Below are positions 9,330-18,524 of a DNA stretch of 64,000 bases, one piece after another. The translations under genes were made by a program, and so were the position numbers. The stretch's first letter is position 1; the number at the start of each line of letters is the position of its first letter. This DNA comes from Wylensekiella montiformis. GTDB lineage: Bacteria; Bacillota; Negativicutes; Selenomonadales; Selenomonadaceae. The notes below the pieces were generated by a model, which made no database searches, had not been told where the DNA came from, and worked only from the letters and a program-made list of their open reading frames with translations. The DNA lies in assembly GCF_009697385.1 (NCBI RefSeq), contig NZ_VUNL01000006.1:119399-183398 (forward strand). Reading direction: 5' to 3'.

Positions 9330-9353
9330 AGACTGCTTTCGCAGTCTTTTTTT
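9330..9353 (+). terminator. Terminator between the ATPase-like gene and cydA
   Basis: A short hairpin GACTGC/GCAGTC with a TTTC loop followed by seven T. It may be a partial attenuator, since cydA has its own promoter just downstream. Confidence 0.7.
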
Positions 9354-9362
9354 GTTTCTGCA

Positions 9363-9391
9363 TTGTAATTCCCATCTTCATGATTTATAAT
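9363..9391 (+). promoter_or_regulatory. Candidate promoter of cydABDC
   Basis: TTGTAA (9363-9368) and TATAAT (9386-9391) with a 17-base spacer; a second overlapping TATAAT lies at 9391-9396. AAAAAGGAGG follows just before cydA. Confidence 0.6.
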
Positions 9392-9440
9392 ATAATTAGT
9401 ATTAATCAATAACAATTTTCCTAAAAAGGAGGCAGACTGT

Positions 9441-10808
9441 ATGGAACCACTGCTCTTATCCCGATGGCAGTTCGCCATCACGACAACATACCATTTTCTC
9501 TTTGTCCCGATTACGCTCGGGCTCTCCATTTTCCTCGCTCTGCTCGAAACGTGCTATGTACGAACCTGCAAGCCGCGCTGGAAAGCTGTCAGCCGCAGGC
9601 TGATACGTTTCTTCGGCACATTATTCCTCATTAATTTCGCAATGGGTGTTGTTACTGGTATCGTTCAGGAATTCCATTTCGGCATGAACTGGTCGGAATA
9701 TTCCCGTTTCATGGGAGATATTTTTGGTGCACCGCTGGCCATGGAAGCACTGACGGCCTTTTTCCTGGAATCCACGTTCCTCGGCATCTGGGTCTTCGGC
9801 TGGGACCGTCTTTCGGAAAAGCTGCATTGCGCCTGCATTTGGATCGTGGCAATCGGCAGCAACCTTTCCGCCTTCTGGATTCTGGTTGCCAACTCGTTTA
9901 TGCAGCATCCGGTCGGCTTCGCTGTTCAGGACGGCCGCGCTGTCATGACGGATTTTCTCGCCCTGATCACGAATCACTATGTGGTCGGTGAATATTCGCA
10001 TACGCTGTTTTCCGGTATTGCCACGGCCGGTTTTGTCATACTGGCCGCTTCCGCCTGGAAGATTCTGCATGATGAAGCTTCCCGCTATGCGTTTACGCAA
10101 ACACTCAAGGCCGGAGCCCTGTTCACAATGATCGGTCTGGCCGGCGTCATGGGCAGTGGTCATCTCCATGCCCAGTATCTTGCGGAAGCCAATCCCATGA
10201 AGCTTTCCTCGATGGAGGCGCTATGGGAAACAGCGGATCCTGCCCCCTTCGCCATTGTCGCAGATATCAATGAAGAAAAAAGCCGCAACGATGCGGAGCT
10301 TGCCGTGCCGGGTGTATTTTCCTTCATGCTTTACAACAAACCGTCCGGTGAAGTGAAGGGCATCAACCAGCTTCAGCAGGAATATCAAAAGATATACGGC
10401 CCCGGCGATTACCGTCCGGACGTGCGCGGACTGTTCTGGAGCTTCCGCATCATGATCGCAGCAGGTGCTCTGATGATGCTGATTACCATTGCAGCAGGTG
10501 CTCTGGCCTTCCTCGGTCGGCCGCTGGCCTGCCCCTGGCTGCTGCGCATTTTACCTTTTCTTCTGCCGCTTCCCTTTATCGCGAATTCCGTTGGCTGGTA
10601 TATTGCTGAGGCAGGACGTCAGCCTTGGATTGTCGTTGGCCTGCAGCGCACGGCAGAAGCCGTTTCCCCGAACCTTACGGCAGGAGAGGTCTGGCTGACT
10701 ATGATCGGTTTCACGGTGCTTTATCTGGTTCTGGCCGCTATAGCGCTCTATATCGCCCTTCGCTATATTCGTCAGACCACGGTAGCAGATGAAGGGAGGA
10801 ATGTATGA
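9441..10808 (+). CDS. cydA: Cytochrome bd ubiquinol oxidase subunit I
   Basis: Membrane subunit that carries the three hemes and oxidizes quinol, reducing oxygen to water with high affinity. H18 and H187 match the heme b595 and b558 ligands of the family, and E102/E110 in the GAPLAMEALTAFFLES segment match the conserved glutamates of the proton path. The GPGDYRPDVRGLFWSFRIM and GRQPW segments are also present. At 455 residues it is the short Q-loop form. It overlaps cydB at ATGA. In an anaerobe it serves oxygen scavenging or microaerobic respiration. Confidence 0.97.
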   Translation: MEPLLLSRWQFAITTTYHFLFVPITLGLSIFLALLETCYVRTCKPRWKAVSRRLIRFFGTLFLINFAMGVVTGIVQEFHFGMNWSEYSRFMGDIFGAPLAMEALTAFFLESTFLGIWVFGWDRLSEKLHCACIWIVAIGSNLSAFWILVANSFMQHPVGFAVQDGRAVMTDFLALITNHYVVGEYSHTLFSGIATAGFVILAASAWKILHDEASRYAFTQTLKAGALFTMIGLAGVMGSGHLHAQYLAEANPMKLSSMEALWETADPAPFAIVADINEEKSRNDAELAVPGVFSFMLYNKPSGEVKGINQLQQEYQKIYGPGDYRPDVRGLFWSFRIMIAAGALMMLITIAAGALAFLGRPLACPWLLRILPFLLPLPFIANSVGWYIAEAGRQPWIVVGLQRTAEAVSPNLTAGEVWLTMIGFTVLYLVLAAIALYIALRYIRQTTVADEGRNV

Positions 10809-11827
10809 TGGATCTCAATATCCTTTGGTTTGTGCTCATTGCGGTCCTTTTCACCGGTTTTTTCTTTTTGGAAGGGTTCGATTACGGCGTTGGCATGCTG
10901 ATGCCCTTTCTCAGTGAACAGGATCGGGAGCGCTCTCAAATTCTGCGCACCATCGCCCCGGTCTGGGATGGAAATGAAGTATGGATGATTACTGCCGGCG
11001 GAGCGCTTTTCGCCGCATTCCCCCATGTTTATGCCACCATGTTCAGCGCATTCTATCTTGCTTTGTTTTTGATGCTGACGGCACTGATTCTGCGCGGCGC
11101 TGCTTTCGAGCTGCGTGGACGCACAGAAAATCCCCGCTGGCGGCGGGTCTGGGATGGCGCGATTTGCTTTGGCAGTGCTGTCCCGGCCTTTCTTTGGGGC
11201 GTGGCGGTTACCGGCCTGTTCAGCGGGCTGCCCATCGACGGACAAATGATCTTCCGCGGAACGTTTTTTACGCTGCTCACGCCGTATACCGTAATAGGAG
11301 GTCTCACCTTTCTGCTGATCTTTCTCTTTCACGGCGCCGCGTTCCTCACGCAGCGCCTCGCCGGTCAGGGGCTGATCCTCAAGGTTCGTCAGGCAGCCAT
11401 CCGGGCCGGCAGCTGGGCGGTTCCCGCCTTTATCTTCTGCTTTTTACTCACGCTGACCGACACAGATCTTCTTCAGAAGCCAGCAGCAATCGTCCTTCTC
11501 TCTGCAGCAGGGCTCTTCTTTGCGGCCGGTCTCCTGCTGCTGTACCGCTCTGTGTTCCGCACAGCTTTCATCTGCAGCTCGCTGTCTATCGTATGCACTA
11601 CGGCCGCGTTTTTTGCCGGCTTGTTCCCACGTCTCATGATCTCGACGCTAAACCCAGACTGGAGTCTTACGATTTACAACGCAGCGTCGACACCATACAC
11701 CTTGTCCATTATGACGATTGCCGCGCTCTGTCTGGTTCCGTGCATCCTGCTTTATCAGGGATGGACGTATTGGATCTTCCGTCAGCGCGTTTCGGCTCGC
11801 GATACGGAAGCACAGGAAGATTATTAA
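10805..11827 (+). CDS. cydB: Cytochrome bd ubiquinol oxidase subunit II
   Basis: The second membrane subunit (340 residues, about eight hydrophobic helices). The start segment FFLEGFDYGVGML and the following RTIAPVWDGNEVWMI are diagnostic for CydB. Its start codon overlaps the cydA stop, indicating translational coupling; a second ATG follows immediately. It ends 19 bases before cydD. Confidence 0.97.
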   Translation: MMDLNILWFVLIAVLFTGFFFLEGFDYGVGMLMPFLSEQDRERSQILRTIAPVWDGNEVWMITAGGALFAAFPHVYATMFSAFYLALFLMLTALILRGAAFELRGRTENPRWRRVWDGAICFGSAVPAFLWGVAVTGLFSGLPIDGQMIFRGTFFTLLTPYTVIGGLTFLLIFLFHGAAFLTQRLAGQGLILKVRQAAIRAGSWAVPAFIFCFLLTLTDTDLLQKPAAIVLLSAAGLFFAAGLLLLYRSVFRTAFICSSLSIVCTTAAFFAGLFPRLMISTLNPDWSLTIYNAASTPYTLSIMTIAALCLVPCILLYQGWTYWIFRQRVSARDTEAQEDY

Positions 11828-11846
11828 CCGATAGGAAAACATACGT

Positions 11847-13472
11847 ATGAATCTCTTTTCATGGACTTCATGGATACGGCAGCATGCCCGCATCCTGCTC
11901 AAAGCGGCCGGAGCGGAAATGGCCTCCGTCCTGCTTACCGTTTTGACAGCCTGGGAATGCACCAATATCCTGAACGGCCTTTTCCTCTCCTCCTTTCATT
12001 CCCTAAAAGAAACAGCACCAGATTTTCTGGTGCTGTTTCTTGCGCTTGTCTTCAAAGCCCTGTCCAATCATTACCGGCAAAAAAAATGTCTGCGTCTGGC
12101 AACGAACCTGCTCTATATCTGCCGTCAGCACCTTCACCGGCACATTCTGTGTCAGCCGATAAAACAGGCAGGCACACTGCCTGTTCTGGCGATAGAAACC
12201 ATCGATGCGCTGGCTCCCATGCTGACCCGCGTCCTGCCGGAGCTTCTCTCACTGCTCATCGTGCTGCCGGTTATTCTGCTTGCGGCCGCGATGACGGACG
12301 GATTATCCGCCCTGCTATTTCTGGCGACGCTGCCGATTGCTCCCTTCCTTCTCTATTTGACCGGACAGGTCACGCAAAACGCCAGCAGACGTGAATGGCA
12401 CCATTTAGAAGAATTATCCGCCGGATTCCGTATTCTGTTATCCGGCATGCCGGTACTGAAACGATTCCGTCAGGAGCAGGCCCAGCGCCTGCAGCTGAAA
12501 CAGTTCAGCGAGGCATTTGCCCAGTCCTCGCTTCAGGTTCTGCGCCTTGCGTTTCTCTCTTCGTTCGTGCTTGAGCTCATCACCACGCTGTCCATCGCAA
12601 TCATAGCCGTCAGTATTGGTCTTCGCCTTCTGGCCGGACGTATAGACTTCCAACATGCTTTTTTCATTTTGCTGCTGACACCAGAATTCTACCAGCCGCT
12701 GCGCCAAATCGCCGCAGCATTTCATTCGGTCATGACGGCAGTAACAGCAAAAAAACGGCTGCAGCAGGAAGGGATATTCCAGCCGGCCGAACTTCAGCCT
12801 TCCTCGCCGGCAGAAGTTCGGCAGAAAGCTGCCCCGACATCTATTTCCATACGTTCGTTATTCTGGCGCTATCCTTCTGCGCAGACCGATCTCTTTCATG
12901 GACTCAGCGCAGAAATACCGGCGGGAAAGATCACCGTAATCACAGGACCGAGCGGGACAGGAAAAACCACGCTGCTGAAACTGATCGCCGGACTTTTCCC
13001 CGCTTGCAGTACCATGATCTGCCGAACCGGGGGAAATGGCGTTTCCTATGTTCCGCAGACACCGCATCTTTTCGCCGCTTCTTTGGCTGACAACCTCACG
13101 CTATTTCATTCCGCGCCCAAAGGCCCCCTGCGGTATGCGCTCCGGATGGCTTTGCTGGACCGCTGGGCCAAATCGCTTCCGAACGGCATGGACACACAAC
13201 TGGGAGACGGCGGTCAGCCCCTCTCCCGCGGCCAGCGCCAGCGTCTTGGACTTGCCCGGGCCTTTCTGCAGGACCGCCCCCTGCTTCTTTTGGATGAACC
13301 TACTGCAGGTCTGGACAGGGAAACCGAGCAGCAGGTTCTTCAATCGCTATGCGCATTCCATCGCGGCCGCACGATTGTCATTGCCACACATCGCCCGGCA
13401 GTCATTGCCCTGGCCGACCACCAGATTCATCTTGAACCTCCGGAGGATTTGCCCTATGACCACCACAACTGA
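11847..13472 (+). CDS. cydD: ABC exporter subunit CydD
   Basis: One half of the heterodimeric CydDC ABC exporter needed to assemble cytochrome bd, shown in E. coli to move thiols and to affect heme loading. An N-terminal six-helix exporter domain (residues ~15-300) precedes the nucleotide-binding domain, with Walker A GPSGTGKTT near 367-375, signature LSRGQRQRLG near 458 and LLLLDEPTAGLD as Walker B. The protein is 541 residues. The stop overlaps the start of cydC by 17 bases. The order cydABDC is common in Firmicutes. Confidence 0.94.
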   Translation: MNLFSWTSWIRQHARILLKAAGAEMASVLLTVLTAWECTNILNGLFLSSFHSLKETAPDFLVLFLALVFKALSNHYRQKKCLRLATNLLYICRQHLHRHILCQPIKQAGTLPVLAIETIDALAPMLTRVLPELLSLLIVLPVILLAAAMTDGLSALLFLATLPIAPFLLYLTGQVTQNASRREWHHLEELSAGFRILLSGMPVLKRFRQEQAQRLQLKQFSEAFAQSSLQVLRLAFLSSFVLELITTLSIAIIAVSIGLRLLAGRIDFQHAFFILLLTPEFYQPLRQIAAAFHSVMTAVTAKKRLQQEGIFQPAELQPSSPAEVRQKAAPTSISIRSLFWRYPSAQTDLFHGLSAEIPAGKITVITGPSGTGKTTLLKLIAGLFPACSTMICRTGGNGVSYVPQTPHLFAASLADNLTLFHSAPKGPLRYALRMALLDRWAKSLPNGMDTQLGDGGQPLSRGQRQRLGLARAFLQDRPLLLLDEPTAGLDRETEQQVLQSLCAFHRGRTIVIATHRPAVIALADHQIHLEPPEDLPYDHHN

Positions 13473-15078
13473 TTACCGCCGTCTGAAGGAGCTGCTCCGC
13501 CTTGTCTCTTTTTCTTCATACGTCATCCCCCTGACAGCAGCACTGCTTTCCGCACTCTGTGCCATGGGACTGATCGGAGCGGCCGCCTGGCTGATCGCCA
13601 CCGCCGCACTTCAGCCGCCTCTGGCGGCACTGACGCTGGGCATTACTGCAGTACGGGCCTGCGGAATCGGCCGGGCCGTTTTCCGCTATTTCGAACGCTG
13701 GCTGTCTCACCGGCTCGCCTTTCACTGCTATACGGAACTGCAGCTTCACCTTTACGATATAGCAGCCCGGCTTCTGCCGCTTCGCAGCGGAGCAATCGCA
13801 CAGGGAAGCTTTCTGCAGACGCTTACCACAGGATGTGCCACTTTGCGCGATTTTTATCTGCGCTGCTTGTTTCCTCCGGTCACGGTTCTGCTCCTCGCGC
13901 TGGCCGGATGCGCGGCTCTTTTTCCGTTCTGCCCTGCCGCAGCATCACTTTTTCTACTCATTCCGATCCCTCATCTTCTGCTTCCTCTGATCTTCGACCG
14001 CACAGCCCCCGACGAAAAGGAACAATCCGTCTACCGATCCGCTCTGCTCGATCTTGCAGCAGGACAAGACGAACTGAGAGCAGGAGGAAATCGTCCGGAG
14101 GTTCTTCTGCGGCTGAACCGGCAGGCATCAGCCTTCGGCTGCTGCCTGCTGGCCCGCCAACGCCGCCTGTCGCGAACCGATTTTTTCCTGCAAATATTTG
14201 ATGCCGGCTTTTTCCTTTTTTTCTTTCTCCTCCTGTGCCAGGCGGTCTTATCCGGCAGCCTTTCTTTCATCGGCTGCGGTGTCTGGCTGATGCTGGGAAC
14301 GGCATTCCTGACCGAACTCCGTTCCACCGCCCCCGCCATGCGTCAGTGGCATCTGACCCGCAAAGCGCTTCAGCGGATGGCACCGCTTCCCGCTCCGCCC
14401 TTACCGCAAGCAGAGGAGCCTCCTTCTCTTTCCGCTCCCCTGCTTGCGGTAAAGGACCTTGGCTTTAGTTATCAGCCAGGCGTCCCGGTTCTGCAGCATC
14501 TCTCCTTCACCATCCATGCCGGACAACATACGGCAATCGTTGGCGAAAGCGGCTGCGGCAAGACCACACTTGCCGGGCTGCTCACTGCTTTCTGGGCGCC
14601 GGATTCCGGAAAGATTCTCGTACAAGGCCGGGATACGGCCAATATGACGGCCGATTGTATTCGTTCCTTTTTCGGATCTTCTCTGCAGGGAAGCTTTATT
14701 TTCCCCTGGTCCATCCGCGATTGCTTCACCCGGCTTCATCCCGGTATTTCTGAAGAACAAATCCATTTTTTCCTTCACCTTGCCAATCTGGACAATCTGA
14801 TCGAACATCTTCCGCAAGGGATCGAAACACCGCCGGGCGAAAATGGATCGCACCTTTCCGGCGGACAGCGAAATCGTCTGCTCACCGCATTAGCACTTGC
14901 CAGTCAGGCTCCAATTCTGCTGCTTGATGAGCCAACAGCCGGACTGGATCAGAAAACGGCCACCATCATGATGAACCGCATTCTCCTGTATCTGGACCGC
15001 CAGAAACAGACACTGCTCCTCATCACGCATGACCCGCTGGCTCTTTCCCGGGTTCAGCAGGTCATACGGCTCCGCTAA
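13456..15078 (+). CDS. cydC: ABC exporter subunit CydC
   Basis: Partner half-transporter of CydD, 540 residues. Membrane helices occupy about residues 15-285; the nucleotide-binding domain has Walker A GESGCGKTTL near 362, signature LSGGQRNRLL near 467 and LLLLDEPTAGLDQ. The frame is open 140 codons further upstream inside cydD, but GGAGG lies 9 bases before ATG 13456 and this start gives the normal N-terminus. It ends four bases before the convergent phosphoethanolamine transferase-like gene, leaving no room for a terminator between them. Confidence 0.94.
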   Translation: MTTTTDYRRLKELLRLVSFSSYVIPLTAALLSALCAMGLIGAAAWLIATAALQPPLAALTLGITAVRACGIGRAVFRYFERWLSHRLAFHCYTELQLHLYDIAARLLPLRSGAIAQGSFLQTLTTGCATLRDFYLRCLFPPVTVLLLALAGCAALFPFCPAAASLFLLIPIPHLLLPLIFDRTAPDEKEQSVYRSALLDLAAGQDELRAGGNRPEVLLRLNRQASAFGCCLLARQRRLSRTDFFLQIFDAGFFLFFFLLLCQAVLSGSLSFIGCGVWLMLGTAFLTELRSTAPAMRQWHLTRKALQRMAPLPAPPLPQAEEPPSLSAPLLAVKDLGFSYQPGVPVLQHLSFTIHAGQHTAIVGESGCGKTTLAGLLTAFWAPDSGKILVQGRDTANMTADCIRSFFGSSLQGSFIFPWSIRDCFTRLHPGISEEQIHFFLHLANLDNLIEHLPQGIETPPGENGSHLSGGQRNRLLTALALASQAPILLLDEPTAGLDQKTATIMMNRILLYLDRQKQTLLLITHDPLALSRVQQVIRLR

Positions 15079-15082
15079 GAAA

Positions 15083-16789
15083 TCATCGCATGACCTGATC
15101 GTAATCCCGCCCACGGATCATTCTCCTGCGCGAGGTATCAAAAGACGGGTTAATCACGCTCTTGGCCGCATTGTATTCAGGAGTCCGGATATCCAGTATA
15201 TCCAGAATAGTATGAATCATGTCATCCGTCATATACGGACGATGAACCGCAGCACAAATTGCCTGCCATTTCTCAGGATGTTTCTGCCGATAAGACGGGG
15301 ATGCCCAGAAAATCAGCGGGACTTCTACCTGCTGATGATTGGGATTCTCCTCGACATGACCAGAAAAATTGCTGCCGTCATCATAGATGGTTTCCCCATG
15401 ATCCGGCAGATAAATGACAATCGCTTCTTTATCCCGGAACATCCCCATCAACGAACTGACTACAAAATCATTGTAAAACATCGCATTCTCATACTGGGCG
15501 ATTTCCACCCGCTTCTCCTCCGTCAGAGCATCCTGCGACGGAGGAACATCGTCCTTTGTGAATTTCGTAAACAGATAGGGAAACCGCATATAATATAGGC
15601 CATGTCCCCCCATGAGATGCAGAACATAAAAGTTTTTTCCCGCTGGATGCTGCAGCGCCTGTTCCACCAAAGGAAACAACTCCTCATCCAAACGCCCGCT
15701 GTCTTCGTGAGACTCCCGGAGCTGCGTATATTGACGGACATCGCTGCGCTGTGCGAACAGCTGTGCAACGTTCCCCCATATCCCGGAGCTTTCCTGATTA
15801 GACAGCCAGTACGTGCGATAACCGGCCGCCTTCATCACATCAATGAGATTATTGCATTGATACCATTCCCGATCCGATTCGACGTCATGGAACGTAAAGA
15901 GCTCCCGAAGCACAGCCACCGTAGCACTCTGCGGACTGATTACATCCCGGTATACCGCCAGTTCCCCTTTTTGATTGAGTTCATCGAGATTCGGCGTATT
16001 TTCCAGCGGATATCCATAAAGATGCAGCCGGTCCCGATTCGTTGATTCCCCCAATATAAAGACGACATAGGGAACCGTACTGCCGTTTTCCGTAATCGTC
16101 ACATCGTCAGCAGCCTCTTCCCGAAGCTTCTCGAAGGCACGGATATTCCGGATAGCTGTATCCGCCGAACGCGTCATGCGGACAACAGGAATATCCAGAG
16201 AATCGTTAACGATAAAAGAATGATACGAATGCAAAAGACAAAGGCCGGCTCCCGATCCAGCCAGCAGAAAGACCGGAAGAATCCGGCTGCGCTTGTGTCT
16301 TGAAGGCGCCGACAGCCGCTGCCGGTTTAAAAAGCGCCATAACAGCCCGGACAGCGCCACAATGCCCAGAAACACAATCACGCCCCGGACGCCAATGTAC
16401 ATGCGCAAAAATTCTCCGGCCTCATGAACATTCGTCTGCAAAACCGCCGTAACAATTCCCGCTCCGACCAGCGTCTGATACTGATAGATCGAAAACCATT
16501 CCAGCAGGCTGAGCAGCAGGGAAACCAGCAACGCAGTATGGGCAAGGAGGCGGCGCAGCCATACATATGGCAGAAGTTCCACAATAAGGACAAACACCAT
16601 CACGCCAGCCAGAAGAAAAACCGCATCCACAAAAAGCACACCCAGCTGATCCCATCGGTACATGTGGATATTCTGCCAGACGATCGGAGAAAAATTCAGA
16701 ACAAACAAACTGAAAACCAGCCCCGGACGCTGTTCTGCAATCTGCTGTATCCGCGCCCACAGTTTCAGTATCGCTGCTTTGCTATGCAC
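15083..16789 (-). CDS. EptA/CptA-type phosphoethanolamine transferase
   Basis: Inner-membrane enzyme of the sulfatase/alkaline phosphatase superfamily that in relatives adds phosphoethanolamine to lipid A or core sugars on the periplasmic face. Several hydrophobic segments fill the first ~200 residues, including the family segment LQTNVHEAGEFL. The catalytic domain begins with FILGESTNRDRLHLYGY, where the threonine is the expected nucleophile, and later has LPDHGE and the GGHG metal site. I chose GTG 16789 (568 residues) because GGGAGG lies 8 bases upstream; the 22-codon extension to ATG 16855 runs through the promoter. Modification of the envelope could lower its negative charge; the exact acceptor is unknown. 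Confidence 0.88.
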   Translation of the reverse strand: MHSKAAILKLWARIQQIAEQRPGLVFSLFVLNFSPIVWQNIHMYRWDQLGVLFVDAVFLLAGVMVFVLIVELLPYVWLRRLLAHTALLVSLLLSLLEWFSIYQYQTLVGAGIVTAVLQTNVHEAGEFLRMYIGVRGVIVFLGIVALSGLLWRFLNRQRLSAPSRHKRSRILPVFLLAGSGAGLCLLHSYHSFIVNDSLDIPVVRMTRSADTAIRNIRAFEKLREEAADDVTITENGSTVPYVVFILGESTNRDRLHLYGYPLENTPNLDELNQKGELAVYRDVISPQSATVAVLRELFTFHDVESDREWYQCNNLIDVMKAAGYRTYWLSNQESSGIWGNVAQLFAQRSDVRQYTQLRESHEDSGRLDEELFPLVEQALQHPAGKNFYVLHLMGGHGLYYMRFPYLFTKFTKDDVPPSQDALTEEKRVEIAQYENAMFYNDFVVSSLMGMFRDKEAIVIYLPDHGETIYDDGSNFSGHVEENPNHQQVEVPLIFWASPSYRQKHPEKWQAICAAVHRPYMTDDMIHTILDILDIRTPEYNAAKSVINPSFDTSRRRMIRGRDYDQVMR

Positions 16790-16813
16790 TGGAAAAGCCT
16801 CCCTCAAACATGA

Positions 16814-16837
16814 TATAATGATTTCATTATACAACAT
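16814..16837. promoter_or_regulatory. Overlapping divergent -10 boxes
   Basis: TATAAT on the plus strand (16814-16819) for the helical-repeat gene and TATAAT on the minus strand (16837-16832) for the phosphoethanolamine transferase gene lie within 24 bases. The two promoters must compete or be co-regulated. Confidence 0.55.
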
Positions 16838-16853
16838 TTGGGAGGCTTTTTTC

Positions 16854-17558
16854 ATGACGCAGGAAGAATTTCATAAACTCGTACATATCGTAATGGAAAC
16901 GCCGGCTAAACCGCCGGAGACCCTCTTTGCCGGCGGAATGGACAACTGGCATGCCCGCGCTCGTCTGGCGCATTTTCTTTCCATGAAAGGCATCGATCAC
17001 ACCGATGAGGCCATGGAGCTTTTTCACAGTATTGTCGAAGAACCGATTCAAGAAGAATCGGCTGAGGATGTAGAAGAAAAAGTCTATGCCCTGCAGCGTC
17101 TAAGTTCATTGGAAAGAGAACAGGGGCAGAACGAGCCTGCTCTCCGCCATATCGACCTGGCCATTGAGCTGGCAGAATCGACCGATTTTCTCTACAAATA
17201 CATCCTGCGCGGTGAGCTATGGGCTGACCGCTGGAATCTGATGCACCGGATGGATATGACTCAGGATGCCGAAGCAGAAGCAGACGAACGGATCGCCGCC
17301 TATCAGGATATCCCCGCGCTCCATAACAGCTATCTCTACTATGGATACCGCTTCAAAGCCCAGCTGGCGGCAGAGCGCGGTACAACGCTCATTGCCAAGG
17401 ATTATATGCACATGGCCATCCATGCCATGGAAATCCCCCCGCAGTATCAGGCCGGTCTGGAAAAGGCATTTTCAGCCACGCACGACAATGCGTCCTGGAT
17501 TCTAAGTGAAGTAGATCATGCGACGCCGAATCCGGATACCTTGCACTGGGATATCTGA
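16854..17558 (+). CDS. Hypothetical acidic helical-repeat (TPR-like) protein
   Basis: A 234-residue soluble protein with no signal peptide or membrane segment. It is strongly acidic and helical, with paired-helix spacing reminiscent of tetratricopeptide repeats (for example the stretch around residues 75-110 with YALQRLSSLE and HIDLAIELAE). I do not recognise a named family. The start ATG 16854 is preceded by GGGAGG. The same frame is open 64 codons further upstream, but that part lies within the divergent gene and its promoter. It is divergent from the EptA-type gene and convergent with tadA. Confidence 0.75.
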   Translation: MTQEEFHKLVHIVMETPAKPPETLFAGGMDNWHARARLAHFLSMKGIDHTDEAMELFHSIVEEPIQEESAEDVEEKVYALQRLSSLEREQGQNEPALRHIDLAIELAESTDFLYKYILRGELWADRWNLMHRMDMTQDAEAEADERIAAYQDIPALHNSYLYYGYRFKAQLAAERGTTLIAKDYMHMAIHAMEIPPQYQAGLEKAFSATHDNASWILSEVDHATPNPDTLHWDI

Positions 17559-17562
17559 TACG

Positions 17563-17615
17563 AAAAAAAACGGAGCATCGATTGTTACTCACAACAATCG
17601 CGCTCCGCTTTTTTT
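17563..17615. terminator. Bidirectional terminator between helical-repeat gene and tadA
   Basis: A two-part stem (CGGAGC/GCTCCG plus CGATTGTT/AACAATCG) around ACTCAC, flanked by eight A on the left and eight T on the right. It overlaps the last codons of tadA. Confidence 0.85.
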
Positions 17616-18094
17616 TGCATGGCTTCTGCCTTCCGTTTTGCCCTCCGCTCCCGGAAAAAGCGCTTCATCATTCCAGCACATTCTTCCTGCATAACTCCTG
17701 CCGTAATATCCGGGCAATGATTCAAGGCTTCATTGCCCGGTATATTGAACACCGACTCACAGGCGCCCGCCCTCGCATCTGTGCTTCCGTACACCACACG
17801 GTCTAACCGGCTCATGACGATTGCTCCGGCACACATTGGGCATGGCTCAATCGTCACATAAAGCGTAAGGCCGGACAATCGCCAGCGTGCCAAACGGCGG
17901 CAGGCTTCCTGAATCACAATAAGCTCCGCATGAGCCGTTGCATCCTGCCAAGTTTCCCGCATATTGTGACCGCGGGCCACCACCTGCCCCGTTTCATCTA
18001 CCAAAACAGCTCCAATCGGCACCTCTTCAAGATCATAGGCTTTCTGTGCCTCCTGCAAGGCCATCATCATATACTTCCTGTCATCCAGCGTCAT
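17585..18094 (-). CDS. tadA: tRNA-specific adenosine deaminase
   Basis: Converts A34 to inosine in tRNA-Arg(ACG). The zinc deaminase motifs HAE (within DATAHAELIVIQEA) and EPCPMCAGA are present. The 169-residue protein has a lysine/arginine-rich C-terminal tail. ATG 18094 is 6-7 bases after AAAGGA; the 14 codons upstream belong to the overlapping small gene. It shares 14 bases with that gene, so the two are probably translationally coupled. Confidence 0.95.
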   Translation of the reverse strand: MTLDDRKYMMMALQEAQKAYDLEEVPIGAVLVDETGQVVARGHNMRETWQDATAHAELIVIQEACRRLARWRLSGLTLYVTIEPCPMCAGAIVMSRLDRVVYGSTDARAGACESVFNIPGNEALNHCPDITAGVMQEECAGMMKRFFRERRAKRKAEAMQKKAERDCCE

Positions 18095-18368
18095 GCGTTT
18101 TCCTTTCCGCCTCGCGAAGATCCGGTTTCTCCTCATAAAACAGAGACTGCGTGGGTCTGACCGAAAGATCCAGACGATAAGCCTCCGTCAGCTCAGAATC
18201 TGCCTGCTCCTCGCCAGAATTCCGATTCTTCATCTCATGACTCAGCATACGGGAAAATTGTTTCCGGTCCCGGCGCGTGTCATCATAGCCTTCCCTGCGT
18301 TTAAAAAAACGGTCGATTCCCTTCGCGATCCCCTTAATTCCAGCAATGCGCTCAATGCGGTCAATCAT
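18081..18368 (-). CDS. Small charged hypothetical protein upstream of tadA
   Basis: A 95-residue protein, very rich in charged residues, with no membrane segment. It opens with IDRIERIAGIKGIAKGIDR and continues with a basic region containing RREGYDDTRRDRK. GGAGG lies 8 bases before ATG 18368, and the 3' end overlaps tadA by 14 bases. The good ribosome site and coupling support a real gene. I do not recognise the family and give no function. Confidence 0.7.
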   Translation of the reverse strand: MIDRIERIAGIKGIAKGIDRFFKRREGYDDTRRDRKQFSRMLSHEMKNRNSGEEQADSELTEAYRLDLSVRPTQSLFYEEKPDLREAERKTHDAG

Positions 18369-18466
18369 GATGAACACCTCCTTCGAAGCATCGTTCTTCC
18401 TCATCGCCCCAACGGCCTCTTCATGTAATATATCGTCATTCTTCTCTTCAAAATTAAGTATTGCAA

Positions 18467-18503
18467 GAAAAAAGGTTCCCGCCCAATCAGCAGGAACCTT
18501 TTT
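18467..18503 (-). terminator. Terminator after mdh
   Basis: An 8-bp stem (AAGGTTCC at 18472-18479 with GGAACCTT at 18493-18500) followed on the minus strand by six T. Confidence 0.8.
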
Positions 18504-18524
18504 CTGTCTCTCGCAAAAAGAGAA

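Noticed and set aside
13036..13455. N-terminal extension of CydC by 140 codons
   Set aside because: It lies within cydD; the ATG at 13456 has a proper ribosome site and gives the normal CydC length.
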